The notes under the pieces are model-generated. The model was not told the origin of the DNA. It ran no database searches and saw only the letters and a list, made by a program, of their open reading frames with translations. Position numbers and translations under genes: made by a program. A stretch of DNA of 30,949 bases from DASWVC01 sp036401335 (GTDB taxonomy: Bacteria; Verrucomicrobiota; Verrucomicrobiia; Chthoniobacterales; JAFAMB01): positions 1 through 30,949 of the forward strand of contig DASWVC010000186.1 in NCBI GenBank assembly GCA_036401335.1. The letters run 5' to 3'. Numbering within the stretch: position 1 is the first letter of the stretch; each line of letters begins with the position of its first letter. This document shows, piece after piece, positions 7,113 through 15,112 of this stretch.

Positions 7113-7695
7113 TGGAGGCGTGTCGGCGTGACCGGGGGGCCGGCAGGGCGACGAGTCCTTTCGCCGCCGGGGCGGCGTCGGAGCGCAAGACAGGGACTGG
7201 CCATCCCTGACCAGCCGTCGGGGGATTCATCACCGCGTCCGGAAGCGGATGTTGATGCACTTTCGGGGCTTGCACCGAGCCTGGACCGACAATGAATGTC
7301 TCGATGCTGAACCGGCCCACGAACTTGCCGTAACCAACGCCGTAAGCATCGGTCTCGATATCGCCCTGATACCAGGACAGGCCAAAAGGCGGGTTCGGTA
7401 CCTGAATCACAAAGAAATCAAAGCCGGTTTTTGGTGGTAGCCCCACCACTTTTACATCCATGATTTCTACGGGCCCCACGGACTCGATTTTGACCCAGCC
7501 ATGCGCTTGCGGCAGGGCGTTTGCAACTCGTGCGTTACTCGGAACCATTCGGAAGGCGAACGAATCGGCGTTTGCCCAGGTTTGGACCGGCGCCGTCACG
7601 GTAAGCACGGTCAGCGCGAGGCTGCAGAGACCGGCGCCATTCATCTTGAGCATTCTGTTAAATGGGTTCGTCATTGTGTTATTCATGGCATTCAT
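7054..7695 (-). CDS. Secreted protein of unknown function with repeat-derived C-terminus
   Basis: The N-terminus has a signal peptide: NPFNRMLKMNG, a hydrophobic core, then VTAPVQTWA with likely cleavage after TWA. The start may be any of several Met codons; ATG at 7695 is the first. The mature part up to about residue 150 looks like a compact beta-rich domain (FDFFVIQVPNPPFGLSWYQG, GKFVGRFSIETFIVGPG, KVHQHPLPDAVMNPPT). From about residue 160 the frame runs through a palindromic repeat (7147-7168) and then antisense over the last 59 bases of the upstream-facing SHMT gene, giving an Ala/Arg-rich tail that does not look native. I infer the original 3' end was lost and the stop is fortuitous. 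Exported, function unknown. Confidence 0.65.
   Translation of the reverse strand: MNAMNNTMTNPFNRMLKMNGAGLCSLALTVLTVTAPVQTWANADSFAFRMVPSNARVANALPQAHGWVKIESVGPVEIMDVKVVGLPPKTGFDFFVIQVPNPPFGLSWYQGDIETDAYGVGYGKFVGRFSIETFIVGPGSVQAPKVHQHPLPDAVMNPPTAGQGWPVPVLRSDAAPAAKGLVALPAPRSRRHASITPARGNAWKMSGRARGWI
7147..7168. repeat. Dispersed hairpin repeat, copy a
   Basis: Arms GGCGACGA and TCGCCGCC (one mismatch) around the six-base loop GTCCTT. It belongs to the family also found at 10229, 15445, 21461 and 30915. It lies inside the frame of the secreted protein gene on the other strand and just after the SHMT stop. Confidence 0.75.
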
Positions 7696-8093
7696 CCTGT
7701 GTGTTTATTTGGTTGGGTTATGTAGGTGTTGTCTGGTAGGGGAAACTTCCTGGCAGCTGGCCCGGGCGCCCATTGAACCATCGGGACGCTTGCTTGCACC
7801 GGGCCGCAATGCTGGTCTGCGTGGGTTCGGGCCTGAGCCTTCGCGTTGTTACAACGCCAGCGGCAGCCAGGTAAATGCGAGTCCGGCGAACCTTTGCCTC
7901 CGCTACTAACTCCAAACCGCGCCCCGGTACGGTCAGTCGGGCTCGTAAACGGTTAGGCGAGGCCTAGCATAACCACTGACCCGCTCGGCGCTTCTTTCAG
8001 CAGCCAGCCTTTTTGCCCGGTGCGTGCCGATTTCTGGCGACCCGCGATTAATTGTCTCCAGGGACGAGACACGGGAATCACCATGGAATCAAT
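7696..8093. other. Intergenic region without a supported gene
   Basis: About 400 bases between two minus-strand genes. Next to the secreted-protein start the leader (minus strand) is rich in C and A and lacks a clear ribosome-binding site. An imperfect hairpin, GGTTAGGC (7951-7958) against GCCT and AACC (7962-7974) with a small bulge, may end the two-component operon transcript, but no T-run follows. No conserved ORF was found. Confidence 0.5.
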
Positions 8094-8128
8094 CATACCT
8101 TGGTTTAGCGGTCCTAAACTTAGGTATG
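8094..8128. promoter_or_regulatory. Strong hairpin/palindrome overlapping the response regulator stop codon
   Basis: Outer arms CATACCT (8094-8100) and AGGTATG (8122-8128), a two-base internal mismatch, then inner arms GTTTAG and CTAAAC around the loop CGGTC. The TAA stop of the response regulator gene lies in the outer arm. It can act as a transcript-end hairpin. It also contains CCTAAG...TTTAGG, a dyad of the size bound by LuxR-type dimers, so an operator is possible. Neither role is shown by the sequence alone. Confidence 0.55.
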
Positions 8129-8740
8129 ACGCACCCTTATTCTGTCTGCCATGCGCACGAGATCGGCCAGGGATTCAGCTTCCATCTTCCGCATCAGGTG
8201 ACCGCGATGGATTTTCACGGTGATTTCACTGGTGCCTAACCGGTCGGCTACCTGCTTGTTTGGCAAGCCGTCGGCGACGAGCCCCAGCACTTGTCTCTCG
8301 CGCAGGGTCAATGAGGCGTACCGTTGATGCAGTGCACTGGTCCGGGCCCGTTGCTCACGACGCGTGGCATCACGCGCAATTGCCGCCTGAATGGCGTCCA
8401 GCAACTGCTGATCGCGAAAAGGCTTGGTCAGAAAATCAACGGCGCCAGCCTTCATTGCGTGCACCGACATAGGAATGTCCCCGTGACCGGTGATAAAGAC
8501 AATCGGTATCTCGCCGCCTGCGTCCGCCAGTTGGCGTTGGAGTTCGAGCCCACTTAAGCCTGGCAGCCGAACGTTGAGCACAATGCAGGACGAGACCTCC
8601 GGGCGCTTGTGCTTCAAAAACTCTTTCGCCGACTCAAAAAGTTCACAACGCAGGCCTACCGATCGGAACAGGCTGCACAGGGCCCTGCGCACGGAAGGGT
8701 CGTCATCGACCACGAAAACAGTCGAATCTCCCAAGCTCAC
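8120..8740 (-). CDS. FixJ/NarL-type response regulator with Asn at the phosphorylation site
   Basis: A 206-residue two-domain regulator. The GTG start (8740) overlaps the kinase stop as GTGA and gives the usual FixJ length. The receiver domain (about 5-120) keeps the acidic pair (VVDDDPS, D12-D14), the switch Thr in VFITGHGD (T84) and the Lys in DFLTKPF (K106). The position that should be the phosphorylated Asp reads N56 (CIVLNVRLPG, codon AAC at 8575-8573). The LuxR-type HTH (about 140-200) is complete: LTLRERQVLGLVADGLPNKQ, then the recognition helix TSEITVKIHRGHLMRKM. It is probably cotranscribed with the adjacent kinase. Loss of the acceptor suggests phosphorylation-independent activity. 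Confidence 0.9.
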   Translation of the reverse strand: MSLGDSTVFVVDDDPSVRRALCSLFRSVGLRCELFESAKEFLKHKRPEVSSCIVLNVRLPGLSGLELQRQLADAGGEIPIVFITGHGDIPMSVHAMKAGAVDFLTKPFRDQQLLDAIQAAIARDATRREQRARTSALHQRYASLTLRERQVLGLVADGLPNKQVADRLGTSEITVKIHRGHLMRKMEAESLADLVRMADRIRVRHT

Positions 8741-9933
8741 ATTCTTTGGCCGTGTTTGTTCGGAAGGGTCAGCTGGAAGGTAGCTCCACAACCTTTGTTG
8801 GCGGTAGCTGAAAGCTCGCCGCCGTGGGCGTTGGCGATCAGACAGCTGATCCTCAGGCCCATCCCGATACCCGAGGATTTCGTCGTGTAGAAGCTGTCGA
8901 AAATTCGCGCCTGCTGCTCGGGCGTCAAGCCAACCCCGGAATCTCGCACGATGACCTGGACGGTTCCCGGGCCCGGCTGCGCTGTCCGAATGCAGAGGAG
9001 TCGGCATCCGGGAGGAACGGTGCTCATGGCCTCGATCGCATTCATGACAAGGTTCAACATGATTTGCTGCAACTGAATGCGATCAGCGACCACCTCCGGC
9101 AAGTCATCCGTGAATTCAGTACGCAACATTACTTTATTCCTGCTTAGTTCACCTTGCGTCAGCGCGATGATTTCCCTGAGAAGTTCATGCAAGTTCACGC
9201 ACTCCTTTACCCGCTCCCCTTTCGTGAGGAACCCGCGCACGCGTTGAAGGACCTCGCTCGCCCGAGTTCCATCCTGTATGGCGCATTCCAAGGCTTCTCG
9301 CGCTTCGGCGAGGTTAGGCGGTTGTACCGCAAGCCAGCGCAATGCCACATTCGCATTCAGGACTACACCCGCCAAAGGTTGGTTGAGTTCATGTGCGATC
9401 GAGGCCGCAAGTTCACCCATGGCCATCACCCGCATGACCCGGGCGATTTCGGCCTGCGCTCTGATCAGGCTCTCTTCCGCCCGCTTACGCTCGGCGATTT
9501 CTGTCCACAGTTGTCCATTGGTGCGAACAAGTTCGGTCGTTCTCTGCGCGACCTTCGTTTCCAGTTCGTTGCGCGCTTGCCGCAGCAAAGCCTCCGCCCG
9601 TTGCTGGGCCCCGCTTAACCCGCTGATAAATAACGCCGACAACACGAAAACGATCATGTCGGGTGCTTCTTCAAGGCGAATGCCCAACGCGAAAATGGGT
9701 GCTATGAAGCAGTAATCCAGCGCGAGCGCCGAAAGCACGCTGGCAAGAATACCGGGCCAGACGCCGCCGATCCAACTGCTGAACACGACGGCACAGAAGA
9801 ACAGGGTGGGGGTATGGGTCAGGGCAGGGCCGAACGCAAACGTGGCGCCCGCCGCAGTGGCCACGGCCAGGACAGCCGACAGGTATACAACGAAGCCTCG
9901 CCATAACGTCTGCGACAAATCCGGTTGCCACAT
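8737..9933 (-). CDS. Membrane sensor histidine kinase (DUF4118-type sensor)
   Basis: A 398-residue kinase. The N-terminus has four hydrophobic segments within residues 12-110 and the GVWPGILASVLSALALDYCFIAP signature of DUF4118 sensor domains (KdpD-like membrane part), here in two adjacent pieces of the same stretch. A coiled coil at about 110-165 (AEALLRQARNELETKVAQRT) leads to the H-box SIAHELNQPLAGV with phospho-acceptor H181. The ATPase domain has the N-box (NLVMNAIEAM), G1 (DSGVGL) and G2 (GIGMGLRI) motifs, so it looks active. Its stop overlaps the regulator start by four bases. The signal sensed is unknown. A sigma-70-like promoter lies 122-150 bases upstream. Confidence 0.93.
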   Translation of the reverse strand: MWQPDLSQTLWRGFVVYLSAVLAVATAAGATFAFGPALTHTPTLFFCAVVFSSWIGGVWPGILASVLSALALDYCFIAPIFALGIRLEEAPDMIVFVLSALFISGLSGAQQRAEALLRQARNELETKVAQRTTELVRTNGQLWTEIAERKRAEESLIRAQAEIARVMRVMAMGELAASIAHELNQPLAGVVLNANVALRWLAVQPPNLAEAREALECAIQDGTRASEVLQRVRGFLTKGERVKECVNLHELLREIIALTQGELSRNKVMLRTEFTDDLPEVVADRIQLQQIMLNLVMNAIEAMSTVPPGCRLLCIRTAQPGPGTVQVIVRDSGVGLTPEQQARIFDSFYTTKSSGIGMGLRISCLIANAHGGELSATANKGCGATFQLTLPNKHGQRM

Positions 9934-10054
9934 GGTCGATTACCGGTTCAATTTGTAGGTCTGCAGCTCCAACCAGGCGTTGGCAACCTCAACTCTGCAC
10001 GTTGCCTGGCTTGGCTAACCAACGTTATTTGCAAATGGACGCGATGCGGAGCGC

Positions 10055-10083
10055 TTTTATCAACAAAATTGTTAACTCGACAA
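10055..10083 (-). promoter_or_regulatory. Candidate sigma-70-type promoter of the histidine kinase operon
   Basis: Minus strand: TTGTCG (10083-10078), a 17-base spacer, then ATAAAA (10060-10055). The spacer is ideal and the stretch is strikingly AT-rich for this genome. The kinase ATG lies about 120 bases downstream. A near-palindrome (AACAATTTTGTT) lies in the spacer and could be an operator. Confidence 0.4.
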
Positions 10084-10228
10084 TGCGGCTCGTTTCTTAG
10101 AATCGACGCGCACCACGGTTGCCGCGGGCCGGCACAGCAGCACGGATTTTTGACAACTCCTTGCCGGTGGTGGCCGGGAAGGGCGGGCAACCGGAGGAAC
10201 AAGGGTGCGGCAAGGCCAGCTTTGGCAG

Positions 10229-10250
10229 GGCGGCGAGTGCCTTCGCCGCC
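10229..10250. repeat. Dispersed hairpin repeat, copy b
   Basis: Perfect 8-base arms GGCGGCGA and TCGCCGCC with the loop GTGCCT. It is preceded by GGCAG like copy a. It lies about 55 bases beyond the stop of the minus-strand Gfo/Idh/MocA gene. Confidence 0.8.
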
Positions 10251-10307
10251 GGCAGTGAATTCTTTTCGGAACAGGCCTTTAAGAAACGGTTTTGAAGCGG
10301 CTGGTCG

Positions 10308-11603
10308 TCAACTTTGAGGGTCCGGTCCACGGAACCGATCAAGTCGGGCGGAAGCATCGGAATTCAGGAGAACCGGCCTCCCGGACCGGGCGGCTTCGTA
10401 GATGGCCTCCATCAGCGTTTGGTCTTGAAGCCCCTCCTCGCCCGGGGTGTAAGGCGTTTTGTCCTCCTGCACGCACCCGCCGAAATGATCCATCTCTAAC
10501 GCGAACTGATCTTTGGGTTGCATGCTGAGGCGGCTGCGCTCTTCGATCGGCCCTTCGGCCTTCGAACTTTCCACCTGAAGGTTCGTGTAAGAGAAGGCAG
10601 GGTCCATTCCAATCCAGCTTTTTTCTCCATAGACCCGGTACCGGCGACTTTCGTGAAAGCCGTACCCAGTGGCACAATGGGCAAGGGCGCCGCTCGGGAA
10701 GCGCATCTGCCAGATCACGTTTTCCTCCACTTCGCGGAAGCGGGGGTCGTTCGGAGTGCTGTAAAGCATGGCCGACACTTCTGTCGGTTCTTCGCCCAGC
10801 AAAAATCGCGTGGTGTTGAGGCAATACAGCCCCACGTCCGGCAATGAACCACCGCCTGCAAGCGCCTTTTTTTGACGCCACTGTTCAGGGTCACCCTGAT
10901 TCTGGCCGTTGACCGCTTCAATGAGTTTAACCGGCCCAAACGCTCCGTTCCGCACGGACCTTTGCACCATCCGGTTGTGCGGTTCATACTGGATGCGGTA
11001 GGCAATCATCAACTTGCGATTTTCTACCTTGCAGGCAGTGATCATCTGCTCGCATTCCCGGGCTGAAGTGGCCATGGGTTTCTCGCATAGCACGTGCTTG
11101 CCCGCTTGGGCCGCTCGGACCGTGTACTCGGCGTGGAGCGAGTTGGGGAGCACGATGTAAACGGCATCGATGTCCGGGTTTTCCCCGATCCGGTCAAAGC
11201 TCTGGTAATCGTAAATGGACCGCTCAGGGACACCGTGCATCGCCGCCAGTGCTCTTGCCTTGGCGGCATCCCCGCTCACCAGGCCCGTCACCTTCACCCG
11301 CTTGGACGAGCCAAACGCAGGCAGGATCTGGTTGATGCTGAGGTGACCAAGGCCGACGACGGCAATTCCAATCCGCCGTTGCGGGGGGAGCGGCAGCGGC
11401 GGTTCCCCGGAGGACTGCTCGGTGGAGGCGGACAGCGGCCCCAGTTTGACCGCCTCCTTCAGTTGCCCTTGACTTAGCGCATTGCTTGCAGGCCCAGTCG
11501 CGGCTGCCTGCGCCCCACTTTCTCCGGCTTTCAGGACCGCCGACGCCAGCACGCCCTGGGTTACGCCCCGAAGAAACTTCCGTCTCGTAAAATCATCGCT
11601 CAT
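10308..11603 (-). CDS. TAT-exported Gfo/Idh/MocA-family oxidoreductase
   Basis: A 431-residue protein. The N-terminus is a twin-arginine signal (DDFTRRKFLRGVTQGVLASAV), so the folded enzyme is exported with its cofactor, as in glucose-fructose oxidoreductase. After a linker rich in P, S and Q, the Rossmann domain starts at about residue 76 (RIGIAVVGLGHLSINQILPAF). The family EKP motif is present (HVLCEKPMAT), with the second-domain segment (GGGSLPDVGLYCLNTTRFLLGEEP, here quoted in part) typical of GFO-like sugar oxidoreductases. The substrate is probably a sugar or sugar derivative. GGAGG lies eight bases before the ATG. It stands alone, with 374 bases to the kinase gene. Confidence 0.9.
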   Translation of the reverse strand: MSDDFTRRKFLRGVTQGVLASAVLKAGESGAQAAATGPASNALSQGQLKEAVKLGPLSASTEQSSGEPPLPLPPQRRIGIAVVGLGHLSINQILPAFGSSKRVKVTGLVSGDAAKARALAAMHGVPERSIYDYQSFDRIGENPDIDAVYIVLPNSLHAEYTVRAAQAGKHVLCEKPMATSARECEQMITACKVENRKLMIAYRIQYEPHNRMVQRSVRNGAFGPVKLIEAVNGQNQGDPEQWRQKKALAGGGSLPDVGLYCLNTTRFLLGEEPTEVSAMLYSTPNDPRFREVEENVIWQMRFPSGALAHCATGYGFHESRRYRVYGEKSWIGMDPAFSYTNLQVESSKAEGPIEERSRLSMQPKDQFALEMDHFGGCVQEDKTPYTPGEEGLQDQTLMEAIYEAARSGRPVLLNSDASARLDRFRGPDPQS

Positions 11604-11828
11604 TTTGTCCTCCGCGAGTCATGCTGGATTAACGCCATTTGAAAGGGGTACGCTTTTCCCCGCCGCGAAGTTGCAATCGCGATCGGCCCGGGACCGCGGT
11701 TGCTGGGTTCCGCCGACGCGAACAGGGGTGCTGCCGTTCCCTGTGCGGGCCGGGTTCAGGAAACAAAGCCCCCGTATTTTGGCGCCAACACCCGTTTACA
11801 CGGCCGCGGGCGGGGACGATCATCTGTC

Positions 11829-12008
11829 ATGGATGCACCTGAACCGGACCAAACGCGCAAGGACGTCGCGGGCACTGACGAAAATTTTTTCAACCAAAGC
11901 GGGCTAGTGACCGACGAGTTCAAGGAAAGCGACACGTCTGACGAGAACCGAGCGATCAACCGGGACCCTGCCCAGGGTCACGACTCCGGCGAAGTTCACC
12001 CGTCCTGA
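11829..12008 (+). CDS. Small acidic hydrophilic protein (59 aa), hypothetical
   Basis: An open frame of 59 codons, rich in D, E, N and Q without hydrophobic segments (MDAPEPDQTRKDVAGTDENF, ending GHDSGEVHPS). Codon third positions are GC-rich like neighbouring genes, which favours coding. No ribosome-binding site is clear. It precedes the radical SAM gene by about 185 bases in the same direction. No family is recognised; it may be a disordered protein or a chance frame. Confidence 0.4.
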   Translation: MDAPEPDQTRKDVAGTDENFFNQSGLVTDEFKESDTSDENRAINRDPAQGHDSGEVHPS

Positions 12009-12194
12009 CCGCAATTGCGACCACGTCACCCGTGAAACGCCGGGACGGAAGCATTGTCGCAATGGGAACAGTTGTATCCGGTCTGTCAATGAACGCGGGA
12101 CCTTCGAATTAGGGGCTGCGGCGGTCGACGATAGACTGTTTGTGTCTTTTGGCGTTGCGCTCCGCCCGGTTGTGCCTATGTTCAAGTGAACACC

Positions 12195-13448
12195 ATGGAG
12201 GTCACTGCCAAGCTCGCCATCCTTGCCGACGCCGCCAAGTACGATGCATCTTGCGCCAGCAGTGGGTCCACTCACCGCAACTCTCGAACGGGGGGTCTTG
12301 GGTCCACTTCGGGCACCGGCATCTGCCACAGTTACACGCCCGACGGCCGCTGCGTTTCCCTGCTCAAAATCTTACTCACGAATCATTGTGTTTACGATTG
12401 CCTTTATTGTGTCAATCGCCGCTCCAGCAATGTGCCGCGCGCCCGGTTTACAGTGACGGAAGTGGTTCAGCTGACCCTTAGTTTTTATCGACGCAATTAC
12501 ATTGAAGGGCTGTTTCTCAGCTCCGGGATCATTCAAAACCCGGATTACACGATGGAACGCTTGGTCGAGATTGCCCGGCAGTTGCGTGTCGACCACCAGT
12601 TTCGCGGTTACCTGCACCTCAAAACCATTCCGGAAGCTAACCCGGCCCTGGTCGAGGCAGCCGGGCATTGGGCTGATCGGATCAGCATCAATGTGGAATT
12701 GCCGGAGCAATCCGACCTTGACCGATTAGCTCCGGAAAAAAGCCTGCGGAACATCGAGGACGCCATGCTGAGGATCAAGGCCAGGGTGTCGGCAGGAAAA
12801 CCGGGGCGACGCCACCCGGGCCGGGCTTTGCCGCCTGCTTTTGCGCCTGCCGGTCAAAGCACCCAGATGGTGGTAGGGGCAACCCCGGCCTCAGACGCCG
12901 TCATTTTGAAACGCGCTTCCCACCTCTACCGGACCTGCGACTTACGGCGCGTTTATTATTCGGCCTTCAGCCCGATTCCCGATGCGTCGGCACGCTTGCC
13001 TTTGTCCCCGCCGCCGCTGATTCGGGAACATCGCCTCTACCAGGCCGATTGGCTGTTTCGGTTTTATGGATTTGCGGTCGAGGAACTTACGGCGAACCCA
13101 GCCGGCAACCTAGCCCTGGCAGTGGATCCAAAGATGGCGTGGGCGCTGCGGAACCCCGGCTGGTTCCCGGTGAACCTCAACACTGCACCGCGCGACCGGC
13201 TGCTGCGGGTTCCCGGACTGGGGGTGCGCAACGTCAACCGGCTCGTGCAAGCGCGGCGCTGGCACCGCGTTCGTACCGTGGACCTCACGCGGTTGCGCAT
13301 TCCCCTGTCGACCATACTGCCCTTCGTCGAGACCGAGGATCATCACCCGAAAGAGGCGGGGCGCTGGTCTCCCCCGGGGAGACTGCGTGGGACTCACCGT
13401 CAACTCGACCTGTTCGCCTCGGGTTCGGGGACCTTGGATCCGCGCTAA
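12195..13448 (+). CDS. Putative DNA modification/repair radical SAM protein
   Basis: A 417-residue protein matching the 'putative DNA modification/repair radical SAM' family (TIGR03916-like). It starts with KLAILADAAKYDASCASSGS and carries the radical SAM cluster CVYDCLYC (C65, C69, C72), which would bind a 4Fe-4S cluster and cleave S-adenosylmethionine. The family segment PAGQSTQMVVGATPASD follows. The C-terminal part has a helix-hairpin-helix DNA-binding motif (RDRLLRVPGLGVRNVNRLVQ). A GTG nine bases upstream (12186) is an alternative start. The gene is followed after 56 bases by the DUF4130-UdgX fusion, its usual partner. The exact reaction is not known for the family. Confidence 0.9.
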   Translation: MEVTAKLAILADAAKYDASCASSGSTHRNSRTGGLGSTSGTGICHSYTPDGRCVSLLKILLTNHCVYDCLYCVNRRSSNVPRARFTVTEVVQLTLSFYRRNYIEGLFLSSGIIQNPDYTMERLVEIARQLRVDHQFRGYLHLKTIPEANPALVEAAGHWADRISINVELPEQSDLDRLAPEKSLRNIEDAMLRIKARVSAGKPGRRHPGRALPPAFAPAGQSTQMVVGATPASDAVILKRASHLYRTCDLRRVYYSAFSPIPDASARLPLSPPPLIREHRLYQADWLFRFYGFAVEELTANPAGNLALAVDPKMAWALRNPGWFPVNLNTAPRDRLLRVPGLGVRNVNRLVQARRWHRVRTVDLTRLRIPLSTILPFVETEDHHPKEAGRWSPPGRLRGTHRQLDLFASGSGTLDPR

Positions 13449-13504
13449 AGGAATGGGAAAACGGATCGCGGCATCATGAAGGCAATCCCAATCAGGACGG
13501 CACG

Positions 13505-14962
13505 GTGAATACAATTCGGATTAACGGCGGCTTCGAGTGTTGGCGTGAAAAGGCGCGGTGTGCGCTGCTGGCCGGCATCGCGCCGGAAAATCTGGCTTGG
13601 GAAGACGAGCAGTCTGCCACACCCGCATCGCTGCTCGAGGAACTGATTTTCCGTGAAGCGGAAGCGGACCAGGCTTTTTCACCCCGGGTTCCTCCGCAGT
13701 TCCTGGACATGGCGCGCCGGGTGAGTTGCCATCGAAATGTGCAGCGCTGGCCGACGTTGTACCGGGTGCTCTGGCGTTTGACGCAGGGTCAGCGTTACCT
13801 CCTGGAAGTTGCGACTGATCCAGACGTCAACGCCCTGCAGCAGCTGGACAAACAGGTGCGGCGCGCCATCCACAAAATGCGGGCTTTCGTGCGCTTTCGT
13901 CTGGTGAAACGTGGCGGGCGTGATTGGTTTGTGGCTTGGTTTGAACCGGATCACCCGGTCGTTCGTCTGAATGCGGAGTTTTTCGTTGATCGGTTTGCCC
14001 GGATGCGTTGGTCCATCCTGACCCCTGACGAAAGTGTTCACTGGGACGGGCGACGATTGGAGTACACCCCAGGGGTTAAGCGAGATCCATCCGCCTCTCC
14101 GGATGCATTGGAAAACTTATGGCAGACTTATTACGCTGCCATCTTCAACCCCGCCCGTCTTAAGCCGAAGGCCATGCGGGCCGAAATGCCCAAAAAGTTC
14201 TGGCGCAACCTGCCGGAGGCGCCGCTTATTCCTGCGCTCCTCAGGGAGGCCCCTGGGCGGGTCGAAACGATGCTAAAGGAAAGCCGCCGCAGAACGGTGG
14301 GTCACACGGGAAATCACCAGACTCCTGACGTTCCGGAAACTTACAGCCTTAGCGCGTTGCAAAAAGCCGCGAAACGTTGCGCAGCGTGTCCGCACGCCGG
14401 TTTAGCCACCCAAACCGTCTTTGGCGCTGGGAACCCCGCAGCAGATGTGGTTCTCCTGGGAGAACAGCCTGGCGATCGGGAAGACCGGCAGGGAACCCCT
14501 TTCGTCGGCCCCGCCGGGCAATTGCTTGATCGGGCCCTGACTTCAGCTGGGCTCGACCGAGACCAGCTTTACCTCACGAATGCCGTCAAACACTTCAAGT
14601 GGGAGCCCCAAGGCAAGCGGCGGCTCCACCGGAAACCAAGTGCCCGGGACATCGAGTGTTGCCGCAGCTGGCTCGAAGCGGAGTTGCGGGTTGTTCAACC
14701 CCGTATTCTCATTTGCCTCGGGGCCAGCGCCGCCCAAGCCGTTTTCGGTCCGGCCGCTACGCCCGTCCGCGAGAGCAGGGGAGAGTGGAAGCGCTCAGCC
14801 CATGCGCCCTTGACGATGATCACAGTTCATCCCTCGGCCATTCTGCGGATTGAAGACGGTGCTGAGCGGGAAGCAGCGTTCAATGAGCTGGTAAAGGACC
14901 TGTCGCGGGTTCGAGAAGCTGCGATTCGTCCGCGCCGGGAGGAAATGGCAGCGGTTGGTTGA
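13505..14962 (+). CDS. DUF4130 domain fused to UdgX-type uracil-DNA glycosylase
   Basis: A 485-residue protein from GTG at 13505, with AGGACGG about eight bases upstream. Residues about 70-250 form the DUF4130 (TIGR03915-like) domain, including RRVSCHRNVQRWPTLYRVLW, a HKMRAFVRFR helix and DRFARMRWSILTPD. Residues about 280-465 are a family-4-like uracil-DNA glycosylase of the UdgX type. It has iron-sulfur Cys in CAACPHAG, the catalytic loop GEQPGDREDRQGTPFVGPAG, the UdgX-specific KRRLH loop (H375, the residue that in UdgX links covalently to the abasic site), Cys in IECC/ICLG and HPSAIL. It removes or traps uracil in DNA. Upstream open frame overlapping the radical SAM gene is not thought to be translated. 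Confidence 0.92.
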   Translation: MNTIRINGGFECWREKARCALLAGIAPENLAWEDEQSATPASLLEELIFREAEADQAFSPRVPPQFLDMARRVSCHRNVQRWPTLYRVLWRLTQGQRYLLEVATDPDVNALQQLDKQVRRAIHKMRAFVRFRLVKRGGRDWFVAWFEPDHPVVRLNAEFFVDRFARMRWSILTPDESVHWDGRRLEYTPGVKRDPSASPDALENLWQTYYAAIFNPARLKPKAMRAEMPKKFWRNLPEAPLIPALLREAPGRVETMLKESRRRTVGHTGNHQTPDVPETYSLSALQKAAKRCAACPHAGLATQTVFGAGNPAADVVLLGEQPGDREDRQGTPFVGPAGQLLDRALTSAGLDRDQLYLTNAVKHFKWEPQGKRRLHRKPSARDIECCRSWLEAELRVVQPRILICLGASAAQAVFGPAATPVRESRGEWKRSAHAPLTMITVHPSAILRIEDGAEREAAFNELVKDLSRVREAAIRPRREEMAAVG

Positions 14963-15112
14963 AGGGTAACCATTGCGTCAATCAAGAACAAGGAAGTTTA
15001 CCCGTTCAATTCCGGTATAGCAGACGCCAAGATCCTTTGTGAACTGGGTCGTGTGACGAGAGGAGAACGTGCAGGGGAGAGCCGGCCCGGTAGGGCGGCG
15101 GGTCCAATGGGG

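Larger units (their letters stand above)
9934..10307. other. Intergenic region with kinase promoter and hairpin repeat
   Basis: About 370 bases between two minus-strand genes. It contains an AT-rich island near 10050-10085 holding a promoter candidate, and a hairpin repeat at 10229-10250. Open frames here run through the repeat and lack family features, so no gene is called. Confidence 0.55.

Noticed and set aside
10097..10357. Minus-strand frame of 86 codons between the kinase and Gfo genes
   Set aside because: It runs through a hairpin repeat and overlaps the Gfo gene end, with no family features.
13049..13504. Upstream extension of the DUF4130-UdgX frame
   Set aside because: It overlaps the radical SAM gene in another frame, and the GTG at 13505 has a ribosome-binding site and fits the family start.
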